From contig JAUXIU010000034.1 in assembly GCA_030620895.1 (NCBI GenBank), forward strand, positions 1-8,632: a DNA stretch of 8,632 nt, in the 5' to 3' direction. This DNA comes from Deltaproteobacteria bacterium. Its GTDB lineage: Bacteria; Desulfobacterota; GWC2-55-46; S146-70; JAUXIU01. Below are positions 1 to 6,050 of this stretch, piece by piece (the stretch's first letter is position 1; the number at the start of each line of letters is the position of its first letter). Both the position numbers and the translations under genes were made by a program. The notes beneath the pieces were generated by a model that saw only the letters and a program-made list of their open reading frames with translations, was not told where the DNA came from and ran no database searches.

Positions 1-179
1 ATATAACAGTGAGGGAATAAAGAGACAATTGAAGATTGATGATTGAAGATTGACGAATTAAATAAATTGACGATTGACGAATGAAGATTGAAAAAACCGT
101 CGTCCATAGATAGTGTATAGTGTATCGTAAATCGATCCACGATAAACGAACCACGATACACGATTGAAGTGAGGTATTA
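1..179. repeat. Repeat-rich leader upstream of porB
   Basis: No gene is supported here. The left half is built from degenerate copies of GATTGAAGATTGA and TTGACGA (about positions 28-90). The middle carries a tandem TAGTGTA pair (111-124). The right half (91-165) is one copy of a dispersed repeat found inverted at 4012-4072. A short open stretch ending in TAA at about position 20 could be the tail of an upstream gene, but it is too short to identify. The porB ribosome binding site GAGG lies at 171-174. Confidence 0.6.
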
Positions 180-1106
180 ATGGCTACATTAAAGCAGCTT
201 GCAGAGAAAGAAGAGCTATTTTCAGGCGGGCATAGGCTATGTGCGGGGTGCGGCATACCACCCATTGTCAGGTTAATCCTCAGGTCTACCGACGCAGGTA
301 TTGTTGCAACTACGTCCACGGGGTGTTTGGAGGTAGGTACGAGTATCTACCCTTATACAGCATGGCGTATACCGTGGATACACTCTGCATTTGAGAATGC
401 CGCTGCCACCATAAGCGGCGTCGAGGCCGCATACAAGGCATTAAAGAAGAGAGGTAAGATCGGTAAGGATATAAAGTTTATTGCTTTTGGCGGTGATGGC
501 GGTACCTATGATATTGGCTTTCAAGCCCTGTCAGGTGCTTTAGAGAGAGGGCATAATTTCCTTTATGTCTGTTATGACAATGGGGCCTATATGAATACAG
601 GTATTCAACGCTCCAGTGCCACACCTTTCGGGGCAAGTACGACAACCTCGCCGGCTGGTGATGTTATATCTGGGAAACAGCAGTGGCGAAAGGATCTTAC
701 AAAGATAGTAATTGCCCATAATATTCCTTATGCGGCCCAGGCATCGCCTCATAACTGGGCTGACCTCTCAAAAAAGGCGGAGAAGGCACTTAAGATAGAA
801 GGTCCAACTTTTTTAAATATAGTATCACCATGTCCGCTGGGTTGGTATACCAAACCCGAGGAGTCTATGAAACATGCAAAGCTGGCTGTGGAGACCTGCT
901 ATTGGCCACTATACGAGGTTGAGGATGGTCTATTGAAGGTCAACTATAAACCGAAAGAAAAAAAACCAATAGTTGAATGGCTTAAAATGCAGGGGAGGTT
1001 CAAACATCTTTTTAAACCCGGGAATGAGGCTATTTTGAAGGAATCCCAGGAGAGGATAGATATGGAGTGGGAGAGGCTCCTTGCTCTGGACGGAAAGTAT
1101 GTATAG
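180..1106 (+). CDS. porB: Pyruvate:ferredoxin oxidoreductase, beta subunit (TPP-binding)
   Basis: Beta chain of a multi-subunit 2-oxoacid:ferredoxin oxidoreductase, most likely pyruvate-specific. The enzyme converts pyruvate and CoA to acetyl-CoA and CO2 with reduction of ferredoxin, in the cytoplasm of anaerobes. The sequence shows CAGC near the N-terminus (Cys21, Cys24), Cys49 in STGC and Cys218 in SPCPLGW. These match the four-cysteine pattern that binds a 4Fe-4S cluster in this family. The thiamine diphosphate/Mg motif is GGDGGTYDIGFQ (about 104-115), followed by YDNGAYMNTG. The length of 308 aa is normal. The ATG has a good Shine-Dalgarno (GAGG, 5 nt spacing). The alpha, gamma and delta subunits are not in the window; alpha would be expected just upstream, but the 179 nt seen there are repeat DNA. 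Substrate choice among 2-oxoacids is inferred from overall likeness to PorB. Confidence 0.93.
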   Translation: MATLKQLAEKEELFSGGHRLCAGCGIPPIVRLILRSTDAGIVATTSTGCLEVGTSIYPYTAWRIPWIHSAFENAAATISGVEAAYKALKKRGKIGKDIKFIAFGGDGGTYDIGFQALSGALERGHNFLYVCYDNGAYMNTGIQRSSATPFGASTTTSPAGDVISGKQQWRKDLTKIVIAHNIPYAAQASPHNWADLSKKAEKALKIEGPTFLNIVSPCPLGWYTKPEESMKHAKLAVETCYWPLYEVEDGLLKVNYKPKEKKPIVEWLKMQGRFKHLFKPGNEAILKESQERIDMEWERLLALDGKYV

Positions 1107-1131
1107 TATGTTCCCTGCATTTTATTCATAA

Positions 1132-1161
1132 TTGTTTTTACTGCAAAAAGCGTAAAAACAA
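1132..1161. repeat. AT-rich hairpin after porB
   Basis: A perfect 10-bp inverted repeat, TTGTTTTTAC (1132-1141) and GTAAAAACAA (1152-1161), encloses a 10-nt loop. It begins 25 nt after the porB stop and could act in transcript end formation. It lacks the GC-rich stem and trailing T-run of a standard intrinsic terminator, so I call it only an inverted repeat. Confidence 0.5.
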
Positions 1162-1200
1162 GCGGTTAAAAATCTGTGTAATCTTTTAAAAATCGGCTTG

Positions 1201-1299
1201 CCCCGTTAAATATAAGAAAAAAGACAAGACGTCACTTGATACAACTATTACATGTATTTAGCAAGAACATAAAAAAGTAAAGGTTATTATTTAACGGGG
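1201..1299. repeat. 99-bp segment bounded by perfect 12-bp inverted repeats
   Basis: CCCCGTTAAATA (1201-1212) is exactly mirrored by TATTTAACGGGG (1288-1299), enclosing 75 AT-rich bases with no reading frame of note. The layout is that of a tiny non-autonomous mobile element or a long-range RNA hairpin in the mglB leader. No clear target-site duplication is visible beside the arms. Confidence 0.55.
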
Positions 1300-1309
1300 T
1301 GAATAATCA

Positions 1310-1337
1310 GTTTCCAGGGGGTTTTTGCACTGGAAAC
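1310..1337. repeat. 8-bp stem hairpin upstream of mglB
   Basis: GTTTCCAG (1310-1317) pairs with CTGGAAAC (1330-1337) across a 12-nt loop that contains GGGG then TTTTT. It sits 36 nt before the mglB ATG, so it could be a leader structure or an operator. No specific regulator is recognisable. Confidence 0.4.
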
Positions 1338-1373
1338 ATAATTCGTAATTCATGATTTTTTCATGATTGTTCT

Positions 1374-1859
1374 ATGCCATTGGGTTCACTTGTCATATTC
1401 GATGAAGAGCTTAAGCAGATAACAGAGGTCATAAAAAGACTCTATCTGGATGCTGATGCAAAAGTGGTTTTTCTTATAGACAAGGATGGACAGCTTATAA
1501 CCTCTAGTGGAGAGGTAAAGGATATAGATACCACATCGCTTGCAACATTGACGGCCGGCAACATCGCGGCGACGGGGGGATTGGCCAAGCTTATCGGTGA
1601 AAAGGAGTTTTCCATCCTCTTCCATGAGGGTGAGAAGGATAATATACATATCTCCATAGTGGGTCAGAGGTTAATCCTTGTTGTTATTTTTAATGATAGG
1701 TCCTCTCTTGGGCTCGTACGATTAAGGGTTAGGAGGACCAGTAAAGAGCTTAATGCCATCCTGAAAAGGCTTGTTACAAGAGCCTCCGAGACACTATCTT
1801 CAAAAGAGAACCTCCTTACCGAAATAACAGATGACGATATTGAGAAACTTTTTCAATAG
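1374..1859 (+). CDS. mglB: Roadblock/LC7 domain protein, MglB-like regulator of MglA
   Basis: Small roadblock/LC7 family protein (161 aa; Myxococcus MglB is of similar length). Members form homodimers that bind the adjacent Ras-like GTPase MglA and stimulate its GTP cycle, setting cell polarity or motility. The roadblock fold spans about residues 8-110, with the strand pattern around AKVVFLIDKDGQLITSSGEV followed by an alanine/glycine-rich helix (TSLATLTAGNIAATGGLAKL). A charged C-terminal tail (about 120-161) could be the extension that contacts MglA. It lies 22 nt before mglA and is surely co-transcribed. The ATG at 1374 is preferred because MPxxxVxxxEE openings are usual in this subfamily, although no Shine-Dalgarno is visible. 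Family and context are strong; the exact process controlled in this organism is unknown. Confidence 0.85.
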   Translation: MPLGSLVIFDEELKQITEVIKRLYLDADAKVVFLIDKDGQLITSSGEVKDIDTTSLATLTAGNIAATGGLAKLIGEKEFSILFHEGEKDNIHISIVGQRLILVVIFNDRSSLGLVRLRVRRTSKELNAILKRLVTRASETLSSKENLLTEITDDDIEKLFQ

Positions 1860-1881
1860 GATCTCCGGAGAAAATCTTTAA

Positions 1882-2469
1882 ATGTCCTTTATAAACTATG
1901 CGTCAAGAGAGATAAATTGTAAGATTGTTTATTATGGTCCTGGCTTATGTGGCAAGACAACAAACCTTCAGTTTATCTATAGAAAGATAAAGCCTGAATC
2001 GAAGGGTAAGATGATATCCCTTGCTACAGAGACGGAGAGGACTCTATTCTTTGATTTTCTCCCACTTTTGCTGGGAGATATAAAGGGTTTTAAAACACGG
2101 TTCCATCTTTATACCGTGCCGGGGCAGATATTCTATGATGCCTCCAGGAAACTGATACTGAAGGGCGTTGACGGTATTGTGTTTGTGTGTGACTCTCAGC
2201 TCGATAGAATGGATGCTAATATAGAGAGTTTTGAGAATATGAAGGTAAATCTTGAAGAACAGGGATATAACCTAAACAATATACCTTATGTATTACAGTA
2301 TAACAAGAGAGATCTGCCTAATATTGTGCCCATCTCTGAATTAAAGAAGTTATTAAATGTAGATGGGGTTCCAGATTTCGAGGCTGCCGCACCACGGGGG
2401 ATCGGGGTCTTTGAATCACTCAAGGTAATTGTTAAACTCGTTCTTATAGAACTTAAGAAGGGGGCATAG
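1882..2469 (+). CDS. mglA: MglA-type small Ras-like GTPase
   Basis: Cytoplasmic small GTPase of the MglA family, a polarity switch active in the GTP form and inactivated with help from MglB. The protein is 195 aa, the normal length. The P-loop is GPGLCGKT (19-26). Switch I contains ETERTLFFDF with Arg53 and Thr54. The G3 motif is TVPGQ (78-82) in place of the eukaryotic DTAGQ, as is typical of MglA. The base-specificity motif is NKRD (141-144). As recalled, Gly21, Thr54 and Gln82 fall at the same numbers as functional residues described in Myxococcus xanthus MglA, so the protein looks fully active. The ATG follows GGAG (1867-1870) with 11 nt spacing. It sits between mglB and yqeY with gaps of about 20 nt. 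No gliding or type IV pilus genes are in view, so the downstream process cannot be assigned. Confidence 0.95.
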   Translation: MSFINYASREINCKIVYYGPGLCGKTTNLQFIYRKIKPESKGKMISLATETERTLFFDFLPLLLGDIKGFKTRFHLYTVPGQIFYDASRKLILKGVDGIVFVCDSQLDRMDANIESFENMKVNLEEQGYNLNNIPYVLQYNKRDLPNIVPISELKKLLNVDGVPDFEAAAPRGIGVFESLKVIVKLVLIELKKGA

Positions 2470-2488
2470 GCCTTCGGGGGTAATTTAA

Positions 2489-2956
2489 ATGTCTCTAAGG
2501 GAAGAGCTCAAAGGGGAATTGGTAAAAGCAACCAAGTCCAGGGATAGAACGAGGCTTTCTACAATAAGGCTTCTCATATCAGCTATAAAGAATAGAGAGA
2601 TAGATTTGAAAAGGGAGTTGCGTGATGAAGAGGTCTTTCAGGTGATTTCCTCTATGATCAGGCAGAGACGGGAGTCAATAGAACAGTTTAAACTGGGGAA
2701 CAGACAGGATTTGGTCGACAGGGAAGAAGAGGAGCTTAGTATCCTCTCATCGTTTTTACCGCCACAGCTATCGCAGGACGAGGTAGTCGATATTGTTAAA
2801 GAGTTGATCAAAGATACAGGTGCCTCGGGGATGAAGGATATGGGGATGGTGATGAAAGAGGCGATTTCCAAAGTTGCTGGCAGAGCAGAGGGGAAGATGG
2901 TGAGTGATATAGTCAGAGAGATATTAAGCGCTGGAGGAAAATATGAAGCTCGGTGA
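2489..2956 (+). CDS. yqeY: GatB/YqeY domain-containing protein
   Basis: Stand-alone YqeY protein of 155 aa, the usual size. The family resembles the C-terminal tRNA-binding tail of the amidotransferase subunit GatB, and a role with tRNA is suspected but not established. Diagnostic features are the opening SLREELKGELVKATKSRDRTRLSTIRLLISAIKN, split here as SLREELKGELVKATKSRD and RTRLSTIRLLISAIKN, the central EEEELSILSSFLPPQLS, and the C-terminal GMKDMGMVMKEA. The protein is helical and highly charged, with no signal or membrane segment. It starts 19 nt after mglA with a G-rich tract (2476-2480) as likely ribosome binding site. Its last 14 nt overlap the next gene, which suggests translational coupling. 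yqeY is often found near dnaG in bacteria, which fits this setting. Confidence 0.92.
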   Translation: MSLREELKGELVKATKSRDRTRLSTIRLLISAIKNREIDLKRELRDEEVFQVISSMIRQRRESIEQFKLGNRQDLVDREEEELSILSSFLPPQLSQDEVVDIVKELIKDTGASGMKDMGMVMKEAISKVAGRAEGKMVSDIVREILSAGGKYEAR

Positions 2957-3896
2957 TATATATGAGAAGGCAGTAAGACGGGGCATCGAACTGGACCCAA
3001 GGGGCAAAGAAGAGGTTAACAGTGTATTGAAGAGGAAGAAAAGTGACTTCGAGGATCTCAAGGAGAAGGAGAGGAGAGACTTCGATATGGAATCCCTCGT
3101 CAATCCATATTCTGACACCCGTATTCTCTATGGCTCTCCTGACAGGGATGTTGAGAAAGTACTTCTCGGTATAGATATAGAGGTGGGTGAGGTCCTCCTG
3201 GCGGATAGACTGAGGGAGAGGGGTATACAGATAGATCTCATGATAGCACATCATCCAGAAGGCAGGGCTATGGCTGGACTATACGAGGTTATGGGGATGC
3301 AGTCTGATATACTGATGAAGCATGGTGTTCCTATAAATGTGGCTGAGGATATAATGGAGGGTAGAATTAAGGAGGTCGAAAGAAAAATTCTACCCATTAA
3401 TCATACGAGGGCTGTAGATGCAGCCAGGCTTCTGGATTTACCTTTCATGTGCCTCCACACACCTGCAGACAACATAGTTGCAGCCTATCTTCAGCAACTT
3501 CTTGATGAGAGAAGACCCGATAGTATTTCAGATATAATAGAAATCCTGAGGGAGTTACCTGAATATGAAGAGGCGGCGAGGGAGAAGGCGGCATTGAAGG
3601 TTATCGTAGGTTCAGAAAAAAGGAAGGTCGGTAGGATATTCGTGGATATGACTGGCGGAACGGGTGGGAGTAAGAAGGCCTTCGAAAACTTATCTCGCGC
3701 AGGTGTGGGTACTGTGGTTGGCATGCATTTAAGTGAGGATCACAGGAAGGAGGCCGAGAAGCATCATATAAATGTTGTGATTGCCGGACACATTGCCAGT
3801 GATAACCTTGGGTTGAATCTTCTGCTGGATAGTATCCTAGATGGTGTCGATGTAATCCCTTGTTCTGGTTTCAGAAGGATTGAAAGAAAACATTAA
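2943..3896 (+). CDS. NIF3/DUF34-like metal-binding protein
   Basis: A NIF3 (NGG1p-interacting factor 3-like, DUF34) protein of 317 aa. This widespread family binds two divalent metals; its reaction is unsettled, with proposed links to GTP cyclohydrolase I type activity or metal chaperoning. The metal ligands are recognisable: HHP (His103, His104), HTPAD (His172, Asp176) and GHIASD (His283, Asp287). In the better-known members the last ligand is Glu, so Asp287 is a subfamily trait. The first 55 or so residues are charged, probably helical and unlike the classical NIF3 start, which suggests a distinct subfamily with an N-terminal extension. The ATG has a strong Shine-Dalgarno, GGAGG at 2933-2937, 5 nt away and inside the end of yqeY. 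It is the last gene of the mglB-mglA-yqeY run. Family assignment is firm; function is open. Confidence 0.85.
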   Translation: MKLGDIYEKAVRRGIELDPRGKEEVNSVLKRKKSDFEDLKEKERRDFDMESLVNPYSDTRILYGSPDRDVEKVLLGIDIEVGEVLLADRLRERGIQIDLMIAHHPEGRAMAGLYEVMGMQSDILMKHGVPINVAEDIMEGRIKEVERKILPINHTRAVDAARLLDLPFMCLHTPADNIVAAYLQQLLDERRPDSISDIIEILRELPEYEEAAREKAALKVIVGSEKRKVGRIFVDMTGGTGGSKKAFENLSRAGVGTVVGMHLSEDHRKEAEKHHINVVIAGHIASDNLGLNLLLDSILDGVDVIPCSGFRRIERKH

Positions 3897-4151
3897 TCTA
3901 TCCTCTTTCATGTTTAAGTTGATTTAGCAGATACATATTGAAAATATATCTGTGGATTATTGGTTGAGTTGTTAGGTTAAGGTTCGTATGCCAGTTTAGT
4001 CAATATTCGTTAATCGTGCATCGTGGTTCGGGTTTCGATTCACGATTCACGAATCACGAACGACGGTTTTTTATTAATAATTTATGATTCAGATTTGCTA
4101 ACCAGCTACCACCTAAAAAGCTACAACCTATCAGTCATGATTCTTTAACCC
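3897..4151. repeat. Repeat-rich intergenic region before dnaG
   Basis: No gene is visible. It holds an imperfect AT-rich hairpin (3928-3952) with no T-run, a 33-bp segment (3972-4004) recurring in diverged form at 8449-8481, an inverted copy (4012-4072) of the repeat at 91-165, internal CGATTCA/CGAATCA iterations, and an 11-bp near-repeat AGCTACCACCT / AGCTACAACCT (4104-4114, 4119-4129). A promoter for dnaG is expected here, but I could not pick a convincing -35/-10 pair. Confidence 0.6.
4012..4072 (-). repeat. Dispersed intergenic repeat, copy 2 (inverted relative to 91-165)
   Basis: Read on the minus strand it opens with AAAAAACCGTCGT, identical to 91-103, and closes with a 19-mer matching 147-165 at 18 of 19 positions (CGAACCACGATGCACGATT against CGAACCACGATACACGATT). 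The middle differs in length and sequence. The two copies lie in separate intergenic gaps in opposite orientation, which points to a dispersed repeat family and not a local duplication. Confidence 0.65.
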
Positions 4152-5888
4152 ATGATACCTCAAGAAAAGATAGAAGAGATACGCTTAAGGGTAAGCATAG
4201 TAGATATCATATCTGAACACATTATGCTAAAGAAGAGAGGCGCTAACCACATAGGCCTCTGCCCATTCCATTCTGAGAAGACACCTTCGTTTACAGTAAG
4301 TGAAGAAAAGAAAATATTTTACTGTTTTGGTTGTAACGCTAAAGGAAATGTCTTTGCCTTCCTCATGAAGCATGAGAACCTCTCCTTTCCCGAAGCTGTC
4401 AGGGTACTCGCAAGGAGGACTGGTGTACATATACCAAAGGAAAAAAAGGGCTATTCAAATGATGGGCATAGAGAAAAGATGTTTGAGGCAAACAGGGTTG
4501 CCGCGGACTACTTCCAAATACAGCTTTTAGGGCGGGGTGGTAAGGAGGCAAGGGAGTATCTCAAGAGGCGGGGGCTTGATGAGAGGACTACCAAGGACTT
4601 TAAATTGGGTTATGCACCATCATTGTGGGACGGGCTGATTAAATTTCTTTCCAGCAAGGAGATTCCGCTTGATGTAGCCTTGGAAGTTGGGCTTATCATC
4701 AAAAAGGAAGGTGGTTATTATGACAGGTTTAGGGAAAGGATAATATTCCCCATACTGGATACAGGCGGGAGGGTTATAGCTTTTGGTGGCAGAAGTTTGA
4801 GTGGCAGAGAACCCAAATATCTAAATTCACCTGACGCTCCTTTATTCAGAAAGGGAGAGACGCTCTATGGTCTGTTTCAGGCAAGGCAGGATATTGCACG
4901 TAAGGGTTTTGTCCTTATTGTAGAAGGCTATTTTGATCTTATTGCACTCCATCGCAATGGTTTTAAAAATTGTACTGCAACAATGGGAACGGCCCTTACC
5001 AGCGGGCATCTAAAGAAACTAAAGGGTTGTGCAAAAGAGGTATATACACTATTCGACGCCGATGAAGCGGGCCGAAAGGCCGCGATACGGGGGCTCAATC
5101 TATTTCTTGATGAGAATATACCTTCAAAGGCTGTCTTTATCCCGACTGGTATGGATCCAGACGAGTTCATCGCAAAGGAAGGTCCAGGTAGTATGGATAA
5201 AACTATTGCCCAAGCAGAGCCTCTTATGGAGTTCTTTCTGAAAGATTTAAAACAAAGGTTTGATATAAAGACTGCTGCTGGAAAGGTAGCTTATATGGAA
5301 GAAGTTATCCCATACCTGAGAAAGATCAGCAATATTACGGAGAAGGGGCATTATGCGGAGATGGCCTCCAGTGCACTGGGGATAGGGATTGATATTGTCT
5401 ATACCGCAATCAAGGAGACTGTTGGTAGGGCGGCCGGACATCATAAAGCGTATGAATCTGTTGGGATGAAGGATTTCACAAGGGCTGAGGAGAAGATACT
5501 GAAAGTCCTCATTCTTCATCCTGAGCTTTATGATAATATGGTAGATGTTGCCATAGACCGTTTCAGGAATGCAGTATTGAAGGATGCCGCCAAACATGTG
5601 ATGGGTCTTATAAAGGAAGAGGCCGGGAAGATAGATGTATCATCCTTTGTGGATGCTGGTCTTAACGAAGATGTGAAAAATCGTTTAATCAGGACTGCCG
5701 TCGAAGAGAATGATGAAATAAAGGATGCTCCGGAGAAGATACTGAAGGATTGCTGCAAGAAGGTTATATCTTCTGGAAAACTCAGGGAAGATACGGTCAA
5801 ACTTATAAGACAGTTAGAAGAGGCCGGTCGTTTGAAGGAGGCCAGCCTAATAAGATCTGGGGCGGAGTCCCGCCTTGTAAAGAAGTAG
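4152..5888 (+). CDS. dnaG: DNA primase DnaG
   Basis: Replicative primase that makes short RNA primers at the replication fork in association with the DnaB helicase. The length, 578 aa, is normal. The N-terminal CHC2 zinc finger uses Cys37, His40, Cys58 and Cys61 (CPFH and CFGC). The catalytic core follows, with YLNSPDAPLFRKGETLYG typical of the family. The TOPRIM domain has the acidic residue Glu258 in VEGYFD and the pair Asp302/Asp304 in LFDADEAGR, which coordinate metal. Residues from about 430 to 578 form the helical, less conserved DnaB-binding domain. The start MIPQEKIEEIR matches the canonical DnaG opening, although no clear Shine-Dalgarno precedes the ATG; a TCATGATT repeat motif lies at 4135-4142 instead. 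rpoD, a frequent downstream partner, does not follow: a tRNA gene begins 57 nt after the stop. Confidence 0.97.
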   Translation: MIPQEKIEEIRLRVSIVDIISEHIMLKKRGANHIGLCPFHSEKTPSFTVSEEKKIFYCFGCNAKGNVFAFLMKHENLSFPEAVRVLARRTGVHIPKEKKGYSNDGHREKMFEANRVAADYFQIQLLGRGGKEAREYLKRRGLDERTTKDFKLGYAPSLWDGLIKFLSSKEIPLDVALEVGLIIKKEGGYYDRFRERIIFPILDTGGRVIAFGGRSLSGREPKYLNSPDAPLFRKGETLYGLFQARQDIARKGFVLIVEGYFDLIALHRNGFKNCTATMGTALTSGHLKKLKGCAKEVYTLFDADEAGRKAAIRGLNLFLDENIPSKAVFIPTGMDPDEFIAKEGPGSMDKTIAQAEPLMEFFLKDLKQRFDIKTAAGKVAYMEEVIPYLRKISNITEKGHYAEMASSALGIGIDIVYTAIKETVGRAAGHHKAYESVGMKDFTRAEEKILKVLILHPELYDNMVDVAIDRFRNAVLKDAAKHVMGLIKEEAGKIDVSSFVDAGLNEDVKNRLIRTAVEENDEIKDAPEKILKDCCKKVISSGKLREDTVKLIRQLEEAGRLKEASLIRSGAESRLVKK

Positions 5889-5897
5889 CATTATCTC

Positions 5898-5931
5898 TTG
5901 ACTTGAACAGTATGCTATGCAAAAATCTAAA
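5898..5931 (+). promoter_or_regulatory. Possible promoter for the tRNA gene
   Basis: TTGAAC (5903-5908) and TCTAAA (5926-5931) are spaced by 17 nt, and TTGACT occurs just before at 5898-5903. The predicted start would fall a few bases before the tRNA. The -10 match is poor, and the tRNA could instead be read from the dnaG transcript. A nested palindrome built of AAATCT/AGATTT covers about 5923-5943. Confidence 0.25.
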
Positions 5932-5944
5932 GATTTGAAATCTT

Positions 5945-6020
5945 GGGCCCATAGCTCAGTTGGAAGAGCCACCGGCTCATAACCGGTTGGTCCCTGGTTC
6001 GAGTCCAGGTGGGCCCACCA
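5945..6020 (+). tRNA. tRNA-Met (anticodon CAT), elongator type
   Basis: A full 76-nt cloverleaf can be folded by hand. The acceptor GGGCCCA pairs with TGGGCCC. The D stem is GCTC/GAGC with an 8-nt loop containing GG. The anticodon stem ACCGG/CCGGT carries loop CTCATAA, with CAT at 5978-5980. The T stem is CCTGG/CCAGG with loop TTCGAGT. The discriminator is A and CCA is encoded. The first acceptor base pair is G-C, and the anticodon stem lacks the three consecutive G-C pairs of an initiator, so it is not fMet. A CAT anticodon can also mark tRNA-Ile2 after lysidine modification; overall likeness favours elongator Met. It lies between dnaG and the zinc-ribbon gene on the same strand. Confidence 0.93.
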
Positions 6021-6050
6021 AGGATTGAACTTCTTAGGGTGAAAAATTCC

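Noticed and set aside
540..752. Minus-strand open frame inside porB, and similar frames inside mglB, yqeY, dnaG and the zinc-ribbon gene
   Set aside because: They lie opposite strongly recognised genes and have low-complexity or unrecognisable sequence.
1107..1373. Riboswitch in the mglB leader
   Set aside because: Hairpins exist, but no conserved riboswitch core that I can recognise is present.
3928..3952. Hairpin after the NIF3 gene as a terminator
   Set aside because: The stem is AT-rich, has a 2-nt bulge and is not followed by a T-run.
6009..6050. GTG at 6009 as the start of the zinc-ribbon gene
   Set aside because: It lies inside the tRNA T arm and acceptor; TTG 6051 or GTG 6039 gives the family's usual N-terminus.
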